Positions 42,434 to 52,614 of a stretch of DNA of 64,000 bases are shown piece after piece. The DNA lies in NCBI RefSeq assembly GCF_004770105.1, contig NZ_RQEY01000016.1:124001-188000 (forward strand), in the 5' to 3' direction. The stretch comes from Leptospira andrefontaineae. Lineage in GTDB: Bacteria; Spirochaetota; Leptospiria; Leptospirales; Leptospiraceae. The position numbers and the translations under genes are program-made. Positions within the stretch are counted from its first letter, which is position 1. Every line of letters begins with the position of its first letter. Under the pieces are notes generated by a model that worked only from the letters and a program-made list of their open reading frames with translations, was not told the origin of the DNA and searched no databases.

Positions 42434-43657
42434 ATGGATTGGAAAATTCCTAAGTTTAAATCTGGTAAACCTCTTAGATGGGAATTTTTAGTTCCTCCTG
42501 GTTCAGCTAAAGAAACGGAAATCCTACTTTCTCAAATTGTTTCCGATCCATTTCTTCCTAGAAATCATACTCCTGAGTTTAAAGTATTTCCGGAGAAGTT
42601 TGTATTAGAAAAAACGAATTTTCGCCAAGCATTAGAAGTGTTGGTTAGAATTCCTTGGATTAGGGATTTTCGTTTGAACCTGGGTAAATTCCCTCTGGAT
42701 GAAAAGTTTAACTTTTCCGGCTTGATAGAATCATTAAGAGAAAATGAAATTTTGCCGGAAGGTTGGGGGATAAACTTTCATCCTCAGGTGCGGGGAAGAA
42801 AAGAAATTTCCAGAGAAGAATTATATTCTTTTTGGGAAGAGTCTTATTCTTCCTTTGGAGATCCTGAATCTAAAAACACGGAATTGAATGCACTTGCTCT
42901 TGGAGATAATATTATCCTTTCTTTGAGTTTGGCCGGTGCTCCCATTTTCCAAAGAGGGAATTTTAAACCTCTATCTAAATCTGCTCCTGTCAGGGAAGAT
43001 ACTGCCGCTTTTCTTTTATATTTGTTAAAGAAGAATATGCAGGAACCCGATGCGGTCTTTGTACCATTTGCAGGTTCAGGAACATTTATCTGGGAGTCTG
43101 CTTTTTCACTTTTTAAACTTGGATTCCCTCATTTGGATCGGAACTATATGTTCCAGGAAATGAAGGAATTCCCCGCTCCAAGTTGGGAATTTTTAAAACG
43201 TAAGATAGGTCCGGAAGAAGTAAGTAAAAAATTCACGTTCTGGTATAATGACTCCGAGCCGGAAGTTTTCTCCTATCTAAACGAAAGAAAAGAAGAATAT
43301 CAGAAATTTATAAAACAATTTTCTTTGAGTCCCGAAAATCGTTTTATTGGAAAAGAAGGAGACTTCTTTTCTTTATCTCCTAAAGAAGTTTGGGAATCCG
43401 CAGGCAAACCACAAAAGATCTGGATGCCACTCAATCCACCATATGGGTTACGTATCCAAAAAGGGTCCGATTTAGGTTTGTACAAACGTATTGCAGAAAC
43501 TTTAAAAACTTGGTGGGAGCTTCCTTGCGAAGTTTCCGGATTTGTTCTTTGTCCTGACGAGGAAACTTGGTCTGCTTTTTTAAAGGGAATCCAATCTAAA
43601 TTACAAACCGTTCACATTACTCACGGTGGCCTGGATCTTAGAGTAGTTTATTTTTAA
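42434..43657 (+). CDS. RlmL-like class I SAM-dependent methyltransferase
   Basis: A 407-residue protein with an N-terminal THUMP-like portion and a C-terminal Rossmann MTase fold. Motifs: LSLSLAGAPIFQRGNFKPLS (as in RlmL/Trm-G10 types), AFVPFAGSGTF-like SAM loop (here AVFVPFAGSGTFIWESAF), FTFWYNDSEPEVF and the N2-methylating signature NPPYG (LNPPYGLRIQKG). Probable target: guanine N2 of rRNA or tRNA. Monocistronic, with a 54-bp gap before the start. Confidence 0.78.
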   Translation: MDWKIPKFKSGKPLRWEFLVPPGSAKETEILLSQIVSDPFLPRNHTPEFKVFPEKFVLEKTNFRQALEVLVRIPWIRDFRLNLGKFPLDEKFNFSGLIESLRENEILPEGWGINFHPQVRGRKEISREELYSFWEESYSSFGDPESKNTELNALALGDNIILSLSLAGAPIFQRGNFKPLSKSAPVREDTAAFLLYLLKKNMQEPDAVFVPFAGSGTFIWESAFSLFKLGFPHLDRNYMFQEMKEFPAPSWEFLKRKIGPEEVSKKFTFWYNDSEPEVFSYLNERKEEYQKFIKQFSLSPENRFIGKEGDFFSLSPKEVWESAGKPQKIWMPLNPPYGLRIQKGSDLGLYKRIAETLKTWWELPCEVSGFVLCPDEETWSAFLKGIQSKLQTVHITHGGLDLRVVYF

Positions 43658-43732
43658 TATTTTTCGCTTTAAATTTCAGATCAGTCTAATATCAAATTTA
43701 TTTTTCATACGGGAATACTCGAGGAATATAGA

Positions 43733-44518
43733 ATGAAAAAGATCATTTGGTTCAGTATAACGTTTCTTTTAGCGACGAATGTTTTATCTGCAAAAGTTAA
43801 ATCAGAATTCGTAGAATACAAACAAGGCGACACTATCTTAGAAGGTTTTGTTGCTTATCCGGAAGGGGCAAAAAAAGCTCCAGGCATCGTGCTTGTCCAT
43901 GATTGGATGGGCCTTGGAGAAAATACAAAAGCAAGAGCGGAACAACTTGCAGAGTTAGGTTATGTTGCTTTTGCGGCTGACATTTATGGTAAAGGTGTTC
44001 GTCCTAAATCCATGGAAGAAGCTGCAAAACTAGCCGGCTCGTTCAGAGAAGGAGACCGTAAACTTTTAAGAGCTAGAGGGCAGGCTGCGTTAGACGCGTT
44101 AAAGTCCCAAACCGGCGTGGATCAGAAAAGTTTAGCGATCTTAGGATATTGTTTCGGTGGGACGGCCGCCTTAGAACTTGCAAGAAGTGGAGCTCCTTTA
44201 AAAGGAACTATTAGTTTTCATGGAGGATTATCTACTCCTAAGGCGGAGGATGCCAAAAATATTAAAGGCAAAGTTCTGGCACTTCATGGGGCGGATGATC
44301 CTTTCGTAAAACCGGATGAAGTGGCAGCTTTCCAAGAAGAAATGAGAAGTGCCGGAGTAGATTGGCAGTTCGTTTCTTATGGTGGGGCGGTTCATTCTTT
44401 TACGATCAAAGAAGCAGGAAATGATAACTCTAAAGGAGCGGCTTATAATGAAAAAGCGGATAAACGTTCTTGGCTAGAATTGAAAAACTTCCTGAAAGAA
44501 ATTTTCCCTTCCAAGTAA
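43733..44518 (+). CDS. Dienelactone hydrolase family protein, secreted
   Basis: A 261-residue alpha/beta hydrolase. A signal peptide (FSITFLLATNVLSAK) precedes the domain. The Cys-Asp-His triad of dienelactone hydrolases is visible: GYCFGGTAALELA (nucleophile elbow), LHGADDPFVKPDEV, and GAVHSFTIKEAG. It probably hydrolyses ester or lactone substrates in the periplasm. It ends before a hairpin terminator. ATG 43733 has GAGGAA upstream. Confidence 0.88.
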   Translation: MKKIIWFSITFLLATNVLSAKVKSEFVEYKQGDTILEGFVAYPEGAKKAPGIVLVHDWMGLGENTKARAEQLAELGYVAFAADIYGKGVRPKSMEEAAKLAGSFREGDRKLLRARGQAALDALKSQTGVDQKSLAILGYCFGGTAALELARSGAPLKGTISFHGGLSTPKAEDAKNIKGKVLALHGADDPFVKPDEVAAFQEEMRSAGVDWQFVSYGGAVHSFTIKEAGNDNSKGAAYNEKADKRSWLELKNFLKEIFPSK

Positions 44519-44529
44519 TTTAGCCAAAA

Positions 44530-44573
44530 AACGGAGGAGATTTTTCCTCCGTTCGGATCTGTTTTTTCCTTTT
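44530..44573 (+). terminator. Terminator after dienelactone hydrolase
   Basis: AACGGAGGA (44530-44538) and TCCTCCGTT (44545-44553) form a 9-bp stem, followed after about 10 bases by six T residues. Confidence 0.7.
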
Positions 44574-44604
44574 AGGATACGAAATAAAAGAGCAGAATGC
44601 CCTC

Positions 44605-45633
44605 ATGATTCGCTCCGTTTATAGAGTCGATACCAAAGGTTCTTTAGATTCTTTGGAAAGAAGAGAAGAGGAACTTCCCCCACCTGAGGACAATGAAGTC
44701 ACAGTAGAGATCCGTGCAATCGGTCTGAATTTTGCGGATATTTTTGCTATCCAAGGATTGTATAGCGCGACACCTAAAGGTTCTTTTATTCCAGGTTTGG
44801 AATATTCAGGTAAGGTGATCGCTGTCGGTAAGAAGGTTAAAAATTTCAAAAAGAACGATAAGGTCATGGGAGTGACCCGGTTCGGAGCTTACGCCGATCA
44901 TATAAATATAGATTCTAGATATATTTTTCCACTTCCATCAAAATGGAGTTTTGAGCAAGGAGCAGGGTTTTTAGTCCAAGGACTTACTGCATATTATGCT
45001 CTTCTTCCTTTAGGAGATTTAAGAAAAGGTCAAAACGTTTTGATCCATAGTGCGGCTGGCGGAGTAGGGATTTACGCCAATCGTATCGCTAAAAAATTCG
45101 GAGCCTGGACCTTAGGTTCCATAGGAAGTCATTCTAAAATTCCCCTTTTGGAAAAAGAAGGTTACGATGCTTGGATCATTCGATCTTCTCGTTTTCCGGA
45201 AGAATTAAAAACCGCACTCGGTGGAAGAGAATTACATTTGGTTTTAGAATGTATCGGCGGTAAAATTTTTAAATCCAGCTACGAGGCTCTTTCTCCTATG
45301 GGTCGAATGGTTGTTTACGGTTCTGCTTCTTTTATGAGCCAAGGAGATAAGGTCAATTGGCTGACTTTAGCTTGGAGATATTTGACCAGACCGAAAGTGG
45401 ACACCTTAGAAATTGTTTCTGAGAATAAAGCAGTGATGGGATTTAACCTGATCTGGTTGTATGAAAAGATTGATGAATTGACCGTTCATCTCAAAGCGCT
45501 TTTGAAATTAAATTTGGAACCACCTCATATAGGTTCCGTATATCCATTTGTGGATCTTCCGGAAGCAGTCCGGCATTTCCAAACTGGAAATACTACCGGC
45601 AAAGTGGTGATTACTGTCGAATCCGGAAAATGA
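44605..45633 (+). CDS. Zinc-independent MDR oxidoreductase, quinone-oxidoreductase-like
   Basis: A 342-residue medium-chain dehydrogenase/reductase without visible structural zinc. [21 protein letters not shown] in the N-terminal catalytic domain, [16 protein letters not shown], and the NADPH loop [20 protein letters not shown] match VAT-1/quinone oxidoreductase-like enzymes. Its stop overlaps the ATG of the polyprenyl synthase gene (ATGA). Substrate unknown; a reactive-enone or quinone reductase role is possible. Operon with the next two genes. Confidence 0.85.
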   Translation: MIRSVYRVDTKGSLDSLERREEELPPPEDNEVTVEIRAIGLNFADIFAIQGLYSATPKGSFIPGLEYSGKVIAVGKKVKNFKKNDKVMGVTRFGAYADHINIDSRYIFPLPSKWSFEQGAGFLVQGLTAYYALLPLGDLRKGQNVLIHSAAGGVGIYANRIAKKFGAWTLGSIGSHSKIPLLEKEGYDAWIIRSSRFPEELKTALGGRELHLVLECIGGKIFKSSYEALSPMGRMVVYGSASFMSQGDKVNWLTLAWRYLTRPKVDTLEIVSENKAVMGFNLIWLYEKIDELTVHLKALLKLNLEPPHIGSVYPFVDLPEAVRHFQTGNTTGKVVITVESGK

Positions 45634-46571
45634 CAAATCAAACGGAAACAAACGAACTTTCTCAATTACTAAAACGTTCCAAGGATCGTTTCGAAGATTA
45701 TTTAGAAAACGACGTATATCCATTTTTTAAAAAAGAATCTGCTCCTGAACTCGCAGCTGCGATGGAATATAGCCTAAGAGCTGGGGGAAAAAGATTAAGA
45801 CCGATTCTAACATTTGCTTCTTTTGGAAAGATAGATAACGATTCTCTTTCGATCGGAGCTGCATTAGAATTTGTTCATACTTATAGTTTGATCCATGATG
45901 ATCTTCCCAGTATGGACAATGATGATTTCAGAAGAGGAAAACCTTCTCTTCATAAACAATTTTCAGAAGCTACTGCAATACTTGCAGGAGATGCTTTGCA
46001 GGCTTATGCGTTCGAATGGCTGACCCAAATAGATTCTTCCGATAAAAACTTGCATAAGGATTTGGTCAGGACTTTAGCAAAAGGTGCAGGTGCTGCGGGA
46101 ATGGTCTCCGGGCAAATGTATGATCTGCTCTTAGAGAGAAATCCTTCTTCCTTAACTGGAACAAAAGAGGAATTACTTTCTAAAACGCATAGATTGAAAA
46201 CTGGAGCTCTAATCCAGGCTTCTTTTCTAATGGGAAATCGTTTGAGAGAAGATTATCAACGAAGAGAAGAAACTATCTCTGAATACGGTGCCAAACTCGG
46301 TTTATTATTTCAGATCACTGATGATATTTTGGATATTGAAGGAACTAAGGAAGATCTAGGAAAAACTCCGGGCAAAGATGGAAAATCAGGAAAGATCACT
46401 TATCCTTCTTTATATGGAATGGAAACTTGTAAGCAGATGGTTTCTGATCTAGTTTCCGAGTTGGAAGAACTAGGATCCGATCTGGATACTTCTTCTTCTA
46501 AAATAGAAGTTTCCGAATTTCCTGAATTCTTTCAATCCTTACCTTCGAACATTGGCAAAAGAAAAAATTAG
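45630..46571 (+). CDS. Polyprenyl (farnesyl/geranylgeranyl) diphosphate synthase
   Basis: Chain-elongates isoprenoid diphosphates. 313 residues with the first Asp-rich motif in [16 protein letters not shown] (FARM) and the second in [11 protein letters not shown], plus the KTGALIQAS and GGKRLRP segments. The residue five before the FARM is aromatic/small enough to suggest a C15-C20 product, but this cannot be called by eye. Overlaps the previous gene by four bases and the next by twenty, so the three are one translationally coupled unit. Typical IspA partners (dxs, xseB) are absent. Confidence 0.9.
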   Translation: MTNQTETNELSQLLKRSKDRFEDYLENDVYPFFKKESAPELAAAMEYSLRAGGKRLRPILTFASFGKIDNDSLSIGAALEFVHTYSLIHDDLPSMDNDDFRRGKPSLHKQFSEATAILAGDALQAYAFEWLTQIDSSDKNLHKDLVRTLAKGAGAAGMVSGQMYDLLLERNPSSLTGTKEELLSKTHRLKTGALIQASFLMGNRLREDYQRREETISEYGAKLGLLFQITDDILDIEGTKEDLGKTPGKDGKSGKITYPSLYGMETCKQMVSDLVSELEELGSDLDTSSSKIEVSEFPEFFQSLPSNIGKRKN

Positions 46572-47334
46572 GCTAGATGACTTACTCTTGAAAAAGGGTT
46601 TGGCTGAGGATATTTCCAAGGCTCGAAGTCTGATCTTATCCGGTTCAGTCCTTGTGAACGATAGGATGTCCGATAAGGCCGGTACATTATTCGAAGAATC
46701 AGTAGAAATTCGGATTCGAGAGATCATCCCTAAATATGTAAGTAGGGGAGCATATAAACTCAAAGCTGCATTCGAAAAATGGAATATATCCGTTAAAGAA
46801 AAACTTTGTATAGATTGGGGGGCCTCTACCGGAGGTTTTACTCAAGTTCTTTTGGAAGAAGGAGCGGACTTAGTTTTTGCTTTCGATGTTGGCTACGGAC
46901 AGATGGCCTCCAAGGTCGCAATGAATCCTAAGGTCACTGTCAGAGATCGATTCCATATCCGGGATACTAGTTGGAAATTATTGTCTTCTTTATGGGCCGA
47001 GAAAACAAAGAAAGAGTTTCCAAATGAGATCTTTCTGGTCATGGACTTAAGCTTTATTTCTCTTCGTATTGTACTTCCTGTTCTTTCCGAACTCAAAACT
47101 AAAAATCCAAATGTTCGATGGAATATAGTCAGTCTTTTCAAACCTCAATTCGAAACAGAATCTAGGAATTTGGATAAAGGAGTTTTGAGAGATGCTTGGA
47201 TACGTTGGAAAACGATCCGGTCTTTCTTACAATTTTTGAAAAATGAAATTAAAGGAAAAAGGATAGGTTTGGAAGATTCCCCGATTACAGGGAGAGATGG
47301 TAATCGGGAAATCTTGGTATACTGGACTCTTTAG
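46552..47334 (+). CDS. tlyA: TlyA-family rRNA methyltransferase/hemolysin-like
   Basis: A 260-residue protein with an N-terminal S4 RNA-binding domain ([23 protein letters not shown]) and a FtsJ/RrmJ-like SAM methyltransferase domain with [26 protein letters not shown] and [11 protein letters not shown]. Known TlyA enzymes 2'-O-methylate 16S and 23S rRNA and affect capreomycin sensitivity; the hemolysin label is historical. TTG start at 46552 lies inside the end of the polyprenyl synthase gene, without a clear Shine-Dalgarno. Convergent with the monooxygenase gene. Confidence 0.88.
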   Translation: MAKEKIRLDDLLLKKGLAEDISKARSLILSGSVLVNDRMSDKAGTLFEESVEIRIREIIPKYVSRGAYKLKAAFEKWNISVKEKLCIDWGASTGGFTQVLLEEGADLVFAFDVGYGQMASKVAMNPKVTVRDRFHIRDTSWKLLSSLWAEKTKKEFPNEIFLVMDLSFISLRIVLPVLSELKTKNPNVRWNIVSLFKPQFETESRNLDKGVLRDAWIRWKTIRSFLQFLKNEIKGKRIGLEDSPITGRDGNREILVYWTL

Positions 47335-47349
47335 TTTAAACTGTACGCT

Positions 47350-48927
47350 TTAGCCAAAGGTTGCATCTAAAGCCATAGAGAATCTGGAACCGATCCCGGG
47401 TTTTTTTGCCTTTCCATCTACACGAACAAATTCGTAATCCTTAGGACGAAGGAAGAATGTCCTGGCTTTAAATTCGAAAGTAAATCCTGGCCAAAGAGTT
47501 GTATTTCTTCCTGAACTAGTATTGTACCAGCTTACACATCCTCCGGTCAACCAGACAGATTTACCCAGGCGTCTTTGGATCTCTTCGTTATAACGATCCT
47601 GAACATCTTTGCGAACATCTATAAACTTTATGTTTTTATTAAGTAGATAACGAATTCCCTGAAGGGCATATTGTACTTGGGATTCTATCATTAGGATCAT
47701 AGAACTATGACCTAATCCAGTATTCGGACCTACAATCATGAATAAATTCGGAAAACCGGAAACTGTCGTTCCTAAATATGCTTCCGCACCATCTTCCCAG
47801 GCATCTGCTAAAAGTTTTCCATCTCTTCCCCGTATCTCAAAAGGAGAAACTGCTTCTGCAGCTTGGAAACCTGTCGCAAAAATGATCGCATCTACTTTAT
47901 GTTCTACCCCATCCTTTGTTTTAACTCCGGAAGCAGTGATCTCTTCGATACCATCGGTAACCAATTCTACATTCTCTCTATTCAATGCTGGATAATAGTC
48001 ATTAGAAAGAAGTATACGTTTACATCCGATTGTATAATTCGGAGTTAACTTTTTCTTAAGTTCTTCGCTATGGATGCTCTTGTTGATAAAACTTTTAGCA
48101 AATTTCTCGAAAATTTTCATTAGCTTAGGATTGATCGCAAAGGCCAATACTCCAATTTCGTTCAACCAATAGATCGCTTTTCTAAACAACCATCTTAATG
48201 GAGGAATGAATTTAAAGATCCCTTTTACGGAACCCGAGATATTACTATCCGGTTTCGGGATGATCCAAGCAGGAGTTCTTTGGAAAAGTTTTAATGTTCC
48301 TACAATTGGAGCGATAGTAGGAACGATTTGGATTGCACTTGCTCCCGTTCCGATCACTGCTACTTTCTTCCCTTGTAGATTATAACTATGATCCCATTTT
48401 GCAGAGTGGAATTTTGCTCCTTTAAAAGTATTGATTCCTTTGATATTCGGAAGAACAGGTCTGCTTAAACCGCCTGTGCCGCTCACTACAGATTTTGTTT
48501 TGTAGGACTTCCCACCGATGGTGTTGATTTCCCATAGACCTGTTTTTTCATCAAAAAATGCGCCGGTCACTTCTGAGTTTGTACGAATAAATGAACGGAT
48601 CCCGAAACGGTCCGTACATTGGTTCATATAATTTAGGATTTCTTCTTGAGGCCCGAAAAGTCTGGACCAATCCGATTTAGGTGCAAAAGAGAAGGAGTAT
48701 AAATGCGATTGAACATCGCAGGCTGCTCCCGGATAATTATTATCTCTCCAGGTCCCTCCGACCCCATTCCCTTTTTCTAAAATAACAAAAGATTCTATTC
48801 CCGCTTGTTTCAAACGGATTCCCATACATAACCCAGCGAATCCAGTTCCTATGATGACTACATCATATACTTTTTCCGCTTGGGAGTTCTGGCTAAGGCT
48901 CGATCTTTCTAATGTCTGAGCTACCAT
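47350..48927 (-). CDS. Flavin-dependent monooxygenase, Baeyer-Villiger type
   Basis: A 525-residue FAD/NADPH monooxygenase. N-terminal FAD motif IIGTGFAGLCMGIRLKQAG, the NADPH motif VAVIGTGASAIQIVPTI, the motif FKGAKFHSAKWDHS (Baeyer-Villiger F-x-G-x3-H-x3-W), and GGVGGTWRDNNYPGAACD-like text near residue 60 (NGVGGTWRDNNYPGAACD). Possible substrates are ketones, steroids or amines; not resolvable. Starts with a GTG/ATG-type site near 48927 after an AGGAG-like stretch. Confidence 0.9.
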   Translation of the reverse strand: MVAQTLERSSLSQNSQAEKVYDVVIIGTGFAGLCMGIRLKQAGIESFVILEKGNGVGGTWRDNNYPGAACDVQSHLYSFSFAPKSDWSRLFGPQEEILNYMNQCTDRFGIRSFIRTNSEVTGAFFDEKTGLWEINTIGGKSYKTKSVVSGTGGLSRPVLPNIKGINTFKGAKFHSAKWDHSYNLQGKKVAVIGTGASAIQIVPTIAPIVGTLKLFQRTPAWIIPKPDSNISGSVKGIFKFIPPLRWLFRKAIYWLNEIGVLAFAINPKLMKIFEKFAKSFINKSIHSEELKKKLTPNYTIGCKRILLSNDYYPALNRENVELVTDGIEEITASGVKTKDGVEHKVDAIIFATGFQAAEAVSPFEIRGRDGKLLADAWEDGAEAYLGTTVSGFPNLFMIVGPNTGLGHSSMILMIESQVQYALQGIRYLLNKNIKFIDVRKDVQDRYNEEIQRRLGKSVWLTGGCVSWYNTSSGRNTTLWPGFTFEFKARTFFLRPKDYEFVRVDGKAKKPGIGSRFSMALDATFG

Positions 48928-49089
48928 TCTTCTTCTCTCCTCTAAACATTCTTTCCGGTATTCACCGGTGTTTTATTGGAAATATAGAATACAATCTTTC
49001 TCGAAAAGGATCGTCCGATCTTAGAATTTGATACTGGGAAATACTAATAAATTCCGGAATCAGTAAGGAATTTCATTCTGTTTGGGTAT

Positions 49090-49123
49090 AAAAAAACCCC
49101 GGTTTGTCCAACCAGGGTTTTTT
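49090..49123 (-). terminator. Terminator of fcpA
   Basis: AAAAAACCC-c-GGTT (49091-49104) pairs with AACC-a-GGGTTTTTT (49110-49123) around a 5-nt loop; on the minus strand the stem is followed by T residues. It closes the gene that ends at 49149. Confidence 0.85.
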
Positions 49124-49148
49124 CCTACATTGAAATGAAAAGAGAGGA

Positions 49149-50060
<912 letters not shown>

Positions 50061-50103
50061 AGTGCTCACACCTGTGCCTTCTCTTTCAAAGATAGGATTT
50101 AGA

Positions 50104-50164
50104 AAAAGGACGGCAAAGTCCTTTTCTTCTGTTTATCTATCGGTCAAGGACCTTTAGATATAAA
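50104..50164 (-). promoter_or_regulatory. fcpA: Sigma28-like promoter and leader hairpin of fcpA
   Basis: On the minus strand ACCGATAG (50137-50144) matches six of eight positions of the flagellar sigma28 -10 motif GCCGATAA; the -35 (TTTATATC-like, about 50157-50164) is weak. The leader then contains AAAAGGAC and GTCCTTTT (50104-50125), an 8-bp stem with 6-nt loop followed by T residues, which may stabilise the mRNA or act as an attenuator. Confidence 0.4.
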
Positions 50165-50411
50165 CCTGGATTAAAAAAAATTTCCCATTTTTCCTATACA
50201 AGGGACATAAACGAGAAGCTTTTTACTATATCCATTAGCAAAAATTTATCATTTTTCGCTAATTTTGTTCTCCGAATCCGTTCAGAGACTCCTCCAGAAT
50301 CTCGCTTAAAGCAGAACTTGTCAGCAGATTTTTAGGAATTCCTAGGAAATGATGTGTTCTTAGATTTCTTTCTTTCTATTACTTCCCTTTCTTCCAGTCT
50401 GGATCTAGACC
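50165..50411. other. Intergenic region between fcpA and the DnaC-like gene
   Basis: No gene seen. AT-rich sequence contains ATTAGC/GCTAAT arms (50234-50239, 50258-50263) with an inner A/T stem followed by TTTTG, a possible weak terminator, and the palindrome TAGGAATTCCTA (50333-50344). The promoter of the DnaC-like gene probably lies in the last 100 bases. Confidence 0.4.
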
Positions 50412-51257
50412 ATGAATTTAAAGAATTTAACCCCGATCCGAGAAGGTTCTCCCTCCTGTAAATTCTGTGCGGGAGTCGGATTTCTTTTAGAAGAGAACGT
50501 AAAGAACTCCAGCTCCGGTGTTTTGTTACTTTGTTCCTGCGTGGGAGAGTCCTGCCCTTGTGGTGGTAAGGCTCCTTACATGGTCTACGATGAAAGCCAA
50601 AATAGAATGTTACCTTGCGTTTGTCATAACGCTAGAATGGAATTAGGCAAAGTAGAGTATTTGGTGAAGAAGGCGGGGATCCCAGCCAGATACAAATATA
50701 GAACCTTGGATCGAATGGATACCACCGAACTTTCTTTCTTAGCGGCTCATGACTGGGCAAACGATATCGTAATACAATGGAAAGAAAGAGAAAGAATACA
50801 ACAAGGTTTGTATCTTTGGGGCGGAACTGGTTCCGGAAAAACACTTCTTGCATGTGCTATCTTAAATGAACTCATCCTTCGTTATGGTTTGGAATGTAAA
50901 TACGCAAAGATCAATCGTGACTTTCTTTCTACAATTCGAGACAGTTATCAAAAAGAAAGTGAACTCCATGGAATGGAGCAAACTATCAAAAAACAATTTG
51001 CGGATGTCGAAGTTTTAGTTCTGGATGATTTCGGAGCAAACAAAGAATCCGATTGGGCTAATTCTCAGTTATATGATTTGATCGATACAAGATATGAAGA
51101 AGAGAAGGTAACCATTCTAACTTCTAATATTCCTCCTACTGATTGGAAAGACAAAGCAGAAGGTAGGATCTTTTCCAGACTGATGGAGATGGCGAAACAA
51201 ATCCATTTGGATTGTCCTGATTATCGTCTAAGTCATAGCGCTTTCGGAACCCACTGA
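50412..51257 (+). CDS. DnaC/IstB-like AAA+ ATPase with N-terminal zinc finger
   Basis: A 281-residue ATPase resembling helicase loaders. Residues 15-80 contain clustered Cys (CKFCAGVGF, LLCSCVGESCPC, LPCVCHN) that should bind zinc and perhaps single-stranded DNA. The AAA+ core has the Walker A LWGGTGSGKTLLACAIL, Walker B VLVLDDFGANKESDW, sensor ILTSNIPPTDW and the Arg-finger region EGRIFSRLMEMAKQI. It is not linked to transposase genes, so a DnaC/DnaI-type replication role is more likely than IstB. The next gene, folK, starts on its stop (TGATG). Confidence 0.85.
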   Translation: MNLKNLTPIREGSPSCKFCAGVGFLLEENVKNSSSGVLLLCSCVGESCPCGGKAPYMVYDESQNRMLPCVCHNARMELGKVEYLVKKAGIPARYKYRTLDRMDTTELSFLAAHDWANDIVIQWKERERIQQGLYLWGGTGSGKTLLACAILNELILRYGLECKYAKINRDFLSTIRDSYQKESELHGMEQTIKKQFADVEVLVLDDFGANKESDWANSQLYDLIDTRYEEEKVTILTSNIPPTDWKDKAEGRIFSRLMEMAKQIHLDCPDYRLSHSAFGTH

Positions 51258-51709
51258 TGGATAAAAATAATCATATCGCATTTCTTTGTTTAGGAACGAA
51301 TCTAGGAGATCGTGAATTGTATCTTTTGGACGCGATCCAAAAGATCGGTGCTCATCCTGAAATACAGATCCTAAAAAAAGGAACTGCTTTGAATACGGAA
51401 GCTTTGGAAGTTACCGATCAACCTGACTTCTTAAATCAACTTCTTCAGATATCCACCCATCTTTCTCCTAAAGAACTTTTGGATTTTTTACTCGGCATTG
51501 AAAATGAGATGGGAAGGGTCCGCACAAGAGACAAGGGTCCTCGAGTTATAGATATAGATATTTTATCCGTCGATGATATGAAGATCCATGAGAAGGGTTT
51601 GCATCTTCCCCATCATAGTCTGTTCACCCGTCCTTTTATATTAGAACTTTTAAATGAACTCGGAGAAGGTTCCCTGGTCCAAGCATTCGGGAATCCTTCG
51701 GAGGGATGA
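51257..51709 (+). CDS. folK: 2-amino-4-hydroxy-6-hydroxymethyldihydropteridine pyrophosphokinase
   Basis: Transfers pyrophosphate from ATP to hydroxymethyldihydropterin in folate synthesis. 150 residues, slightly shorter than E. coli FolK (159). Motifs: FLCLGTNLGDRELYL, TEALEVTDQPDFLNQLL and ENEMGRVRTRDKGPRVIDIDIL with the DxD metal pair. It overlaps the DnaC-like stop by one base and is followed two bases later by panB, forming a mixed cofactor operon. Confidence 0.93.
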   Translation: MDKNNHIAFLCLGTNLGDRELYLLDAIQKIGAHPEIQILKKGTALNTEALEVTDQPDFLNQLLQISTHLSPKELLDFLLGIENEMGRVRTRDKGPRVIDIDILSVDDMKIHEKGLHLPHHSLFTRPFILELLNELGEGSLVQAFGNPSEG

Positions 51710-51710
51710 C

Positions 51711-52511
51711 ATGAGAGATGTTAGCAAAATATTTCCCAGAGGACCAAAACCTGTAGAGAAAAAGATCACGGTATTGACCTGCTATGATTTTATGTTCGCA
51801 AGGATTTTAGAAGAATCCGGTGTGGATTGTATTCTCGTCGGGGACACTCTAGGTGTTGTTTACCAAGGCCAACCTACCACCTTGCCGGTGACCTTGGACG
51901 AGATGATCTATCATGCAAAGGCAGTTAGAAGAGGAGCCCCGAATACATTCATAGTCGTTGACCTTCCATTTCTAAGTTATCAGGTTTCTTTGGAAGAAGG
52001 GATCCGCTCCGCCGGAAAGGTAATGAAAGAGAGCGGATGTGATGCGGTAAAATTCGAAGGCGGCGGTCCTGAGATTTTGGAACTTATCTATAAACTGGAA
52101 AGAATAGGGATCCCTGTTATGGGACATATAGGCCTTACTCCTCAATCCGTGAACGTTTTCGGAGGACATAAAATCCAAGGAAAAGCTGAACAAGATAAGG
52201 CCAGATTGATAAGCGAAGCAAAAGGGATCTCCGATGCTGGAGCCTTCTCCATTGTTTTCGAGCTAATACCTTCTGCTCTTGCTAAAGAAATTTCCGAATC
52301 CGTCCCAATTCCTACGATAGGGATAGGGGCAGGAGCAGCGACCGATGGACAGGTGCTGGTAATTTACGATTTTCTTGGATTGAATAAGAGCTTTAAGCCT
52401 AAGTTCTTAAAAACTTTCCTGAATGGATACGACGATGTCTCTGGCGCAGTCAAAAATTATATTCAGGAAGTGAGAAATGGAAGTTTTCCCGGGCCGGAAC
52501 ATTCTCATTAA
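51711..52511 (+). CDS. panB: 3-methyl-2-oxobutanoate hydroxymethyltransferase
   Basis: First committed step of pantothenate synthesis, adding a hydroxymethyl group from methylene-THF to 2-oxoisovalerate. About 266 residues from the ATG at 51711 (MRDVSKIFPRG), immediately after folK; an upstream in-frame ATG at 51654 lies inside folK and is not used. Motifs: VLTCYDFMFARILEESGVD, VGDTLGVVYQGQPTTLPVTL, FEGGGPEILELI, GHIGLTPQSVN and GIGAGAATDGQVLVIYD. The pairing with folK links two vitamin pathways that share methylene-THF. Confidence 0.96.
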   Translation: MRDVSKIFPRGPKPVEKKITVLTCYDFMFARILEESGVDCILVGDTLGVVYQGQPTTLPVTLDEMIYHAKAVRRGAPNTFIVVDLPFLSYQVSLEEGIRSAGKVMKESGCDAVKFEGGGPEILELIYKLERIGIPVMGHIGLTPQSVNVFGGHKIQGKAEQDKARLISEAKGISDAGAFSIVFELIPSALAKEISESVPIPTIGIGAGAATDGQVLVIYDFLGLNKSFKPKFLKTFLNGYDDVSGAVKNYIQEVRNGSFPGPEHSH

Positions 52512-52614
52512 TTTCTTTTCTCTGCGGATTTCTTGACGTTCCGTGTGTGAAGTAAAGGCTGGAGAGAGAATCAATCCCGATTGCAAAATCGAACAAAGAT
52601 AGGACGGAAGATAC

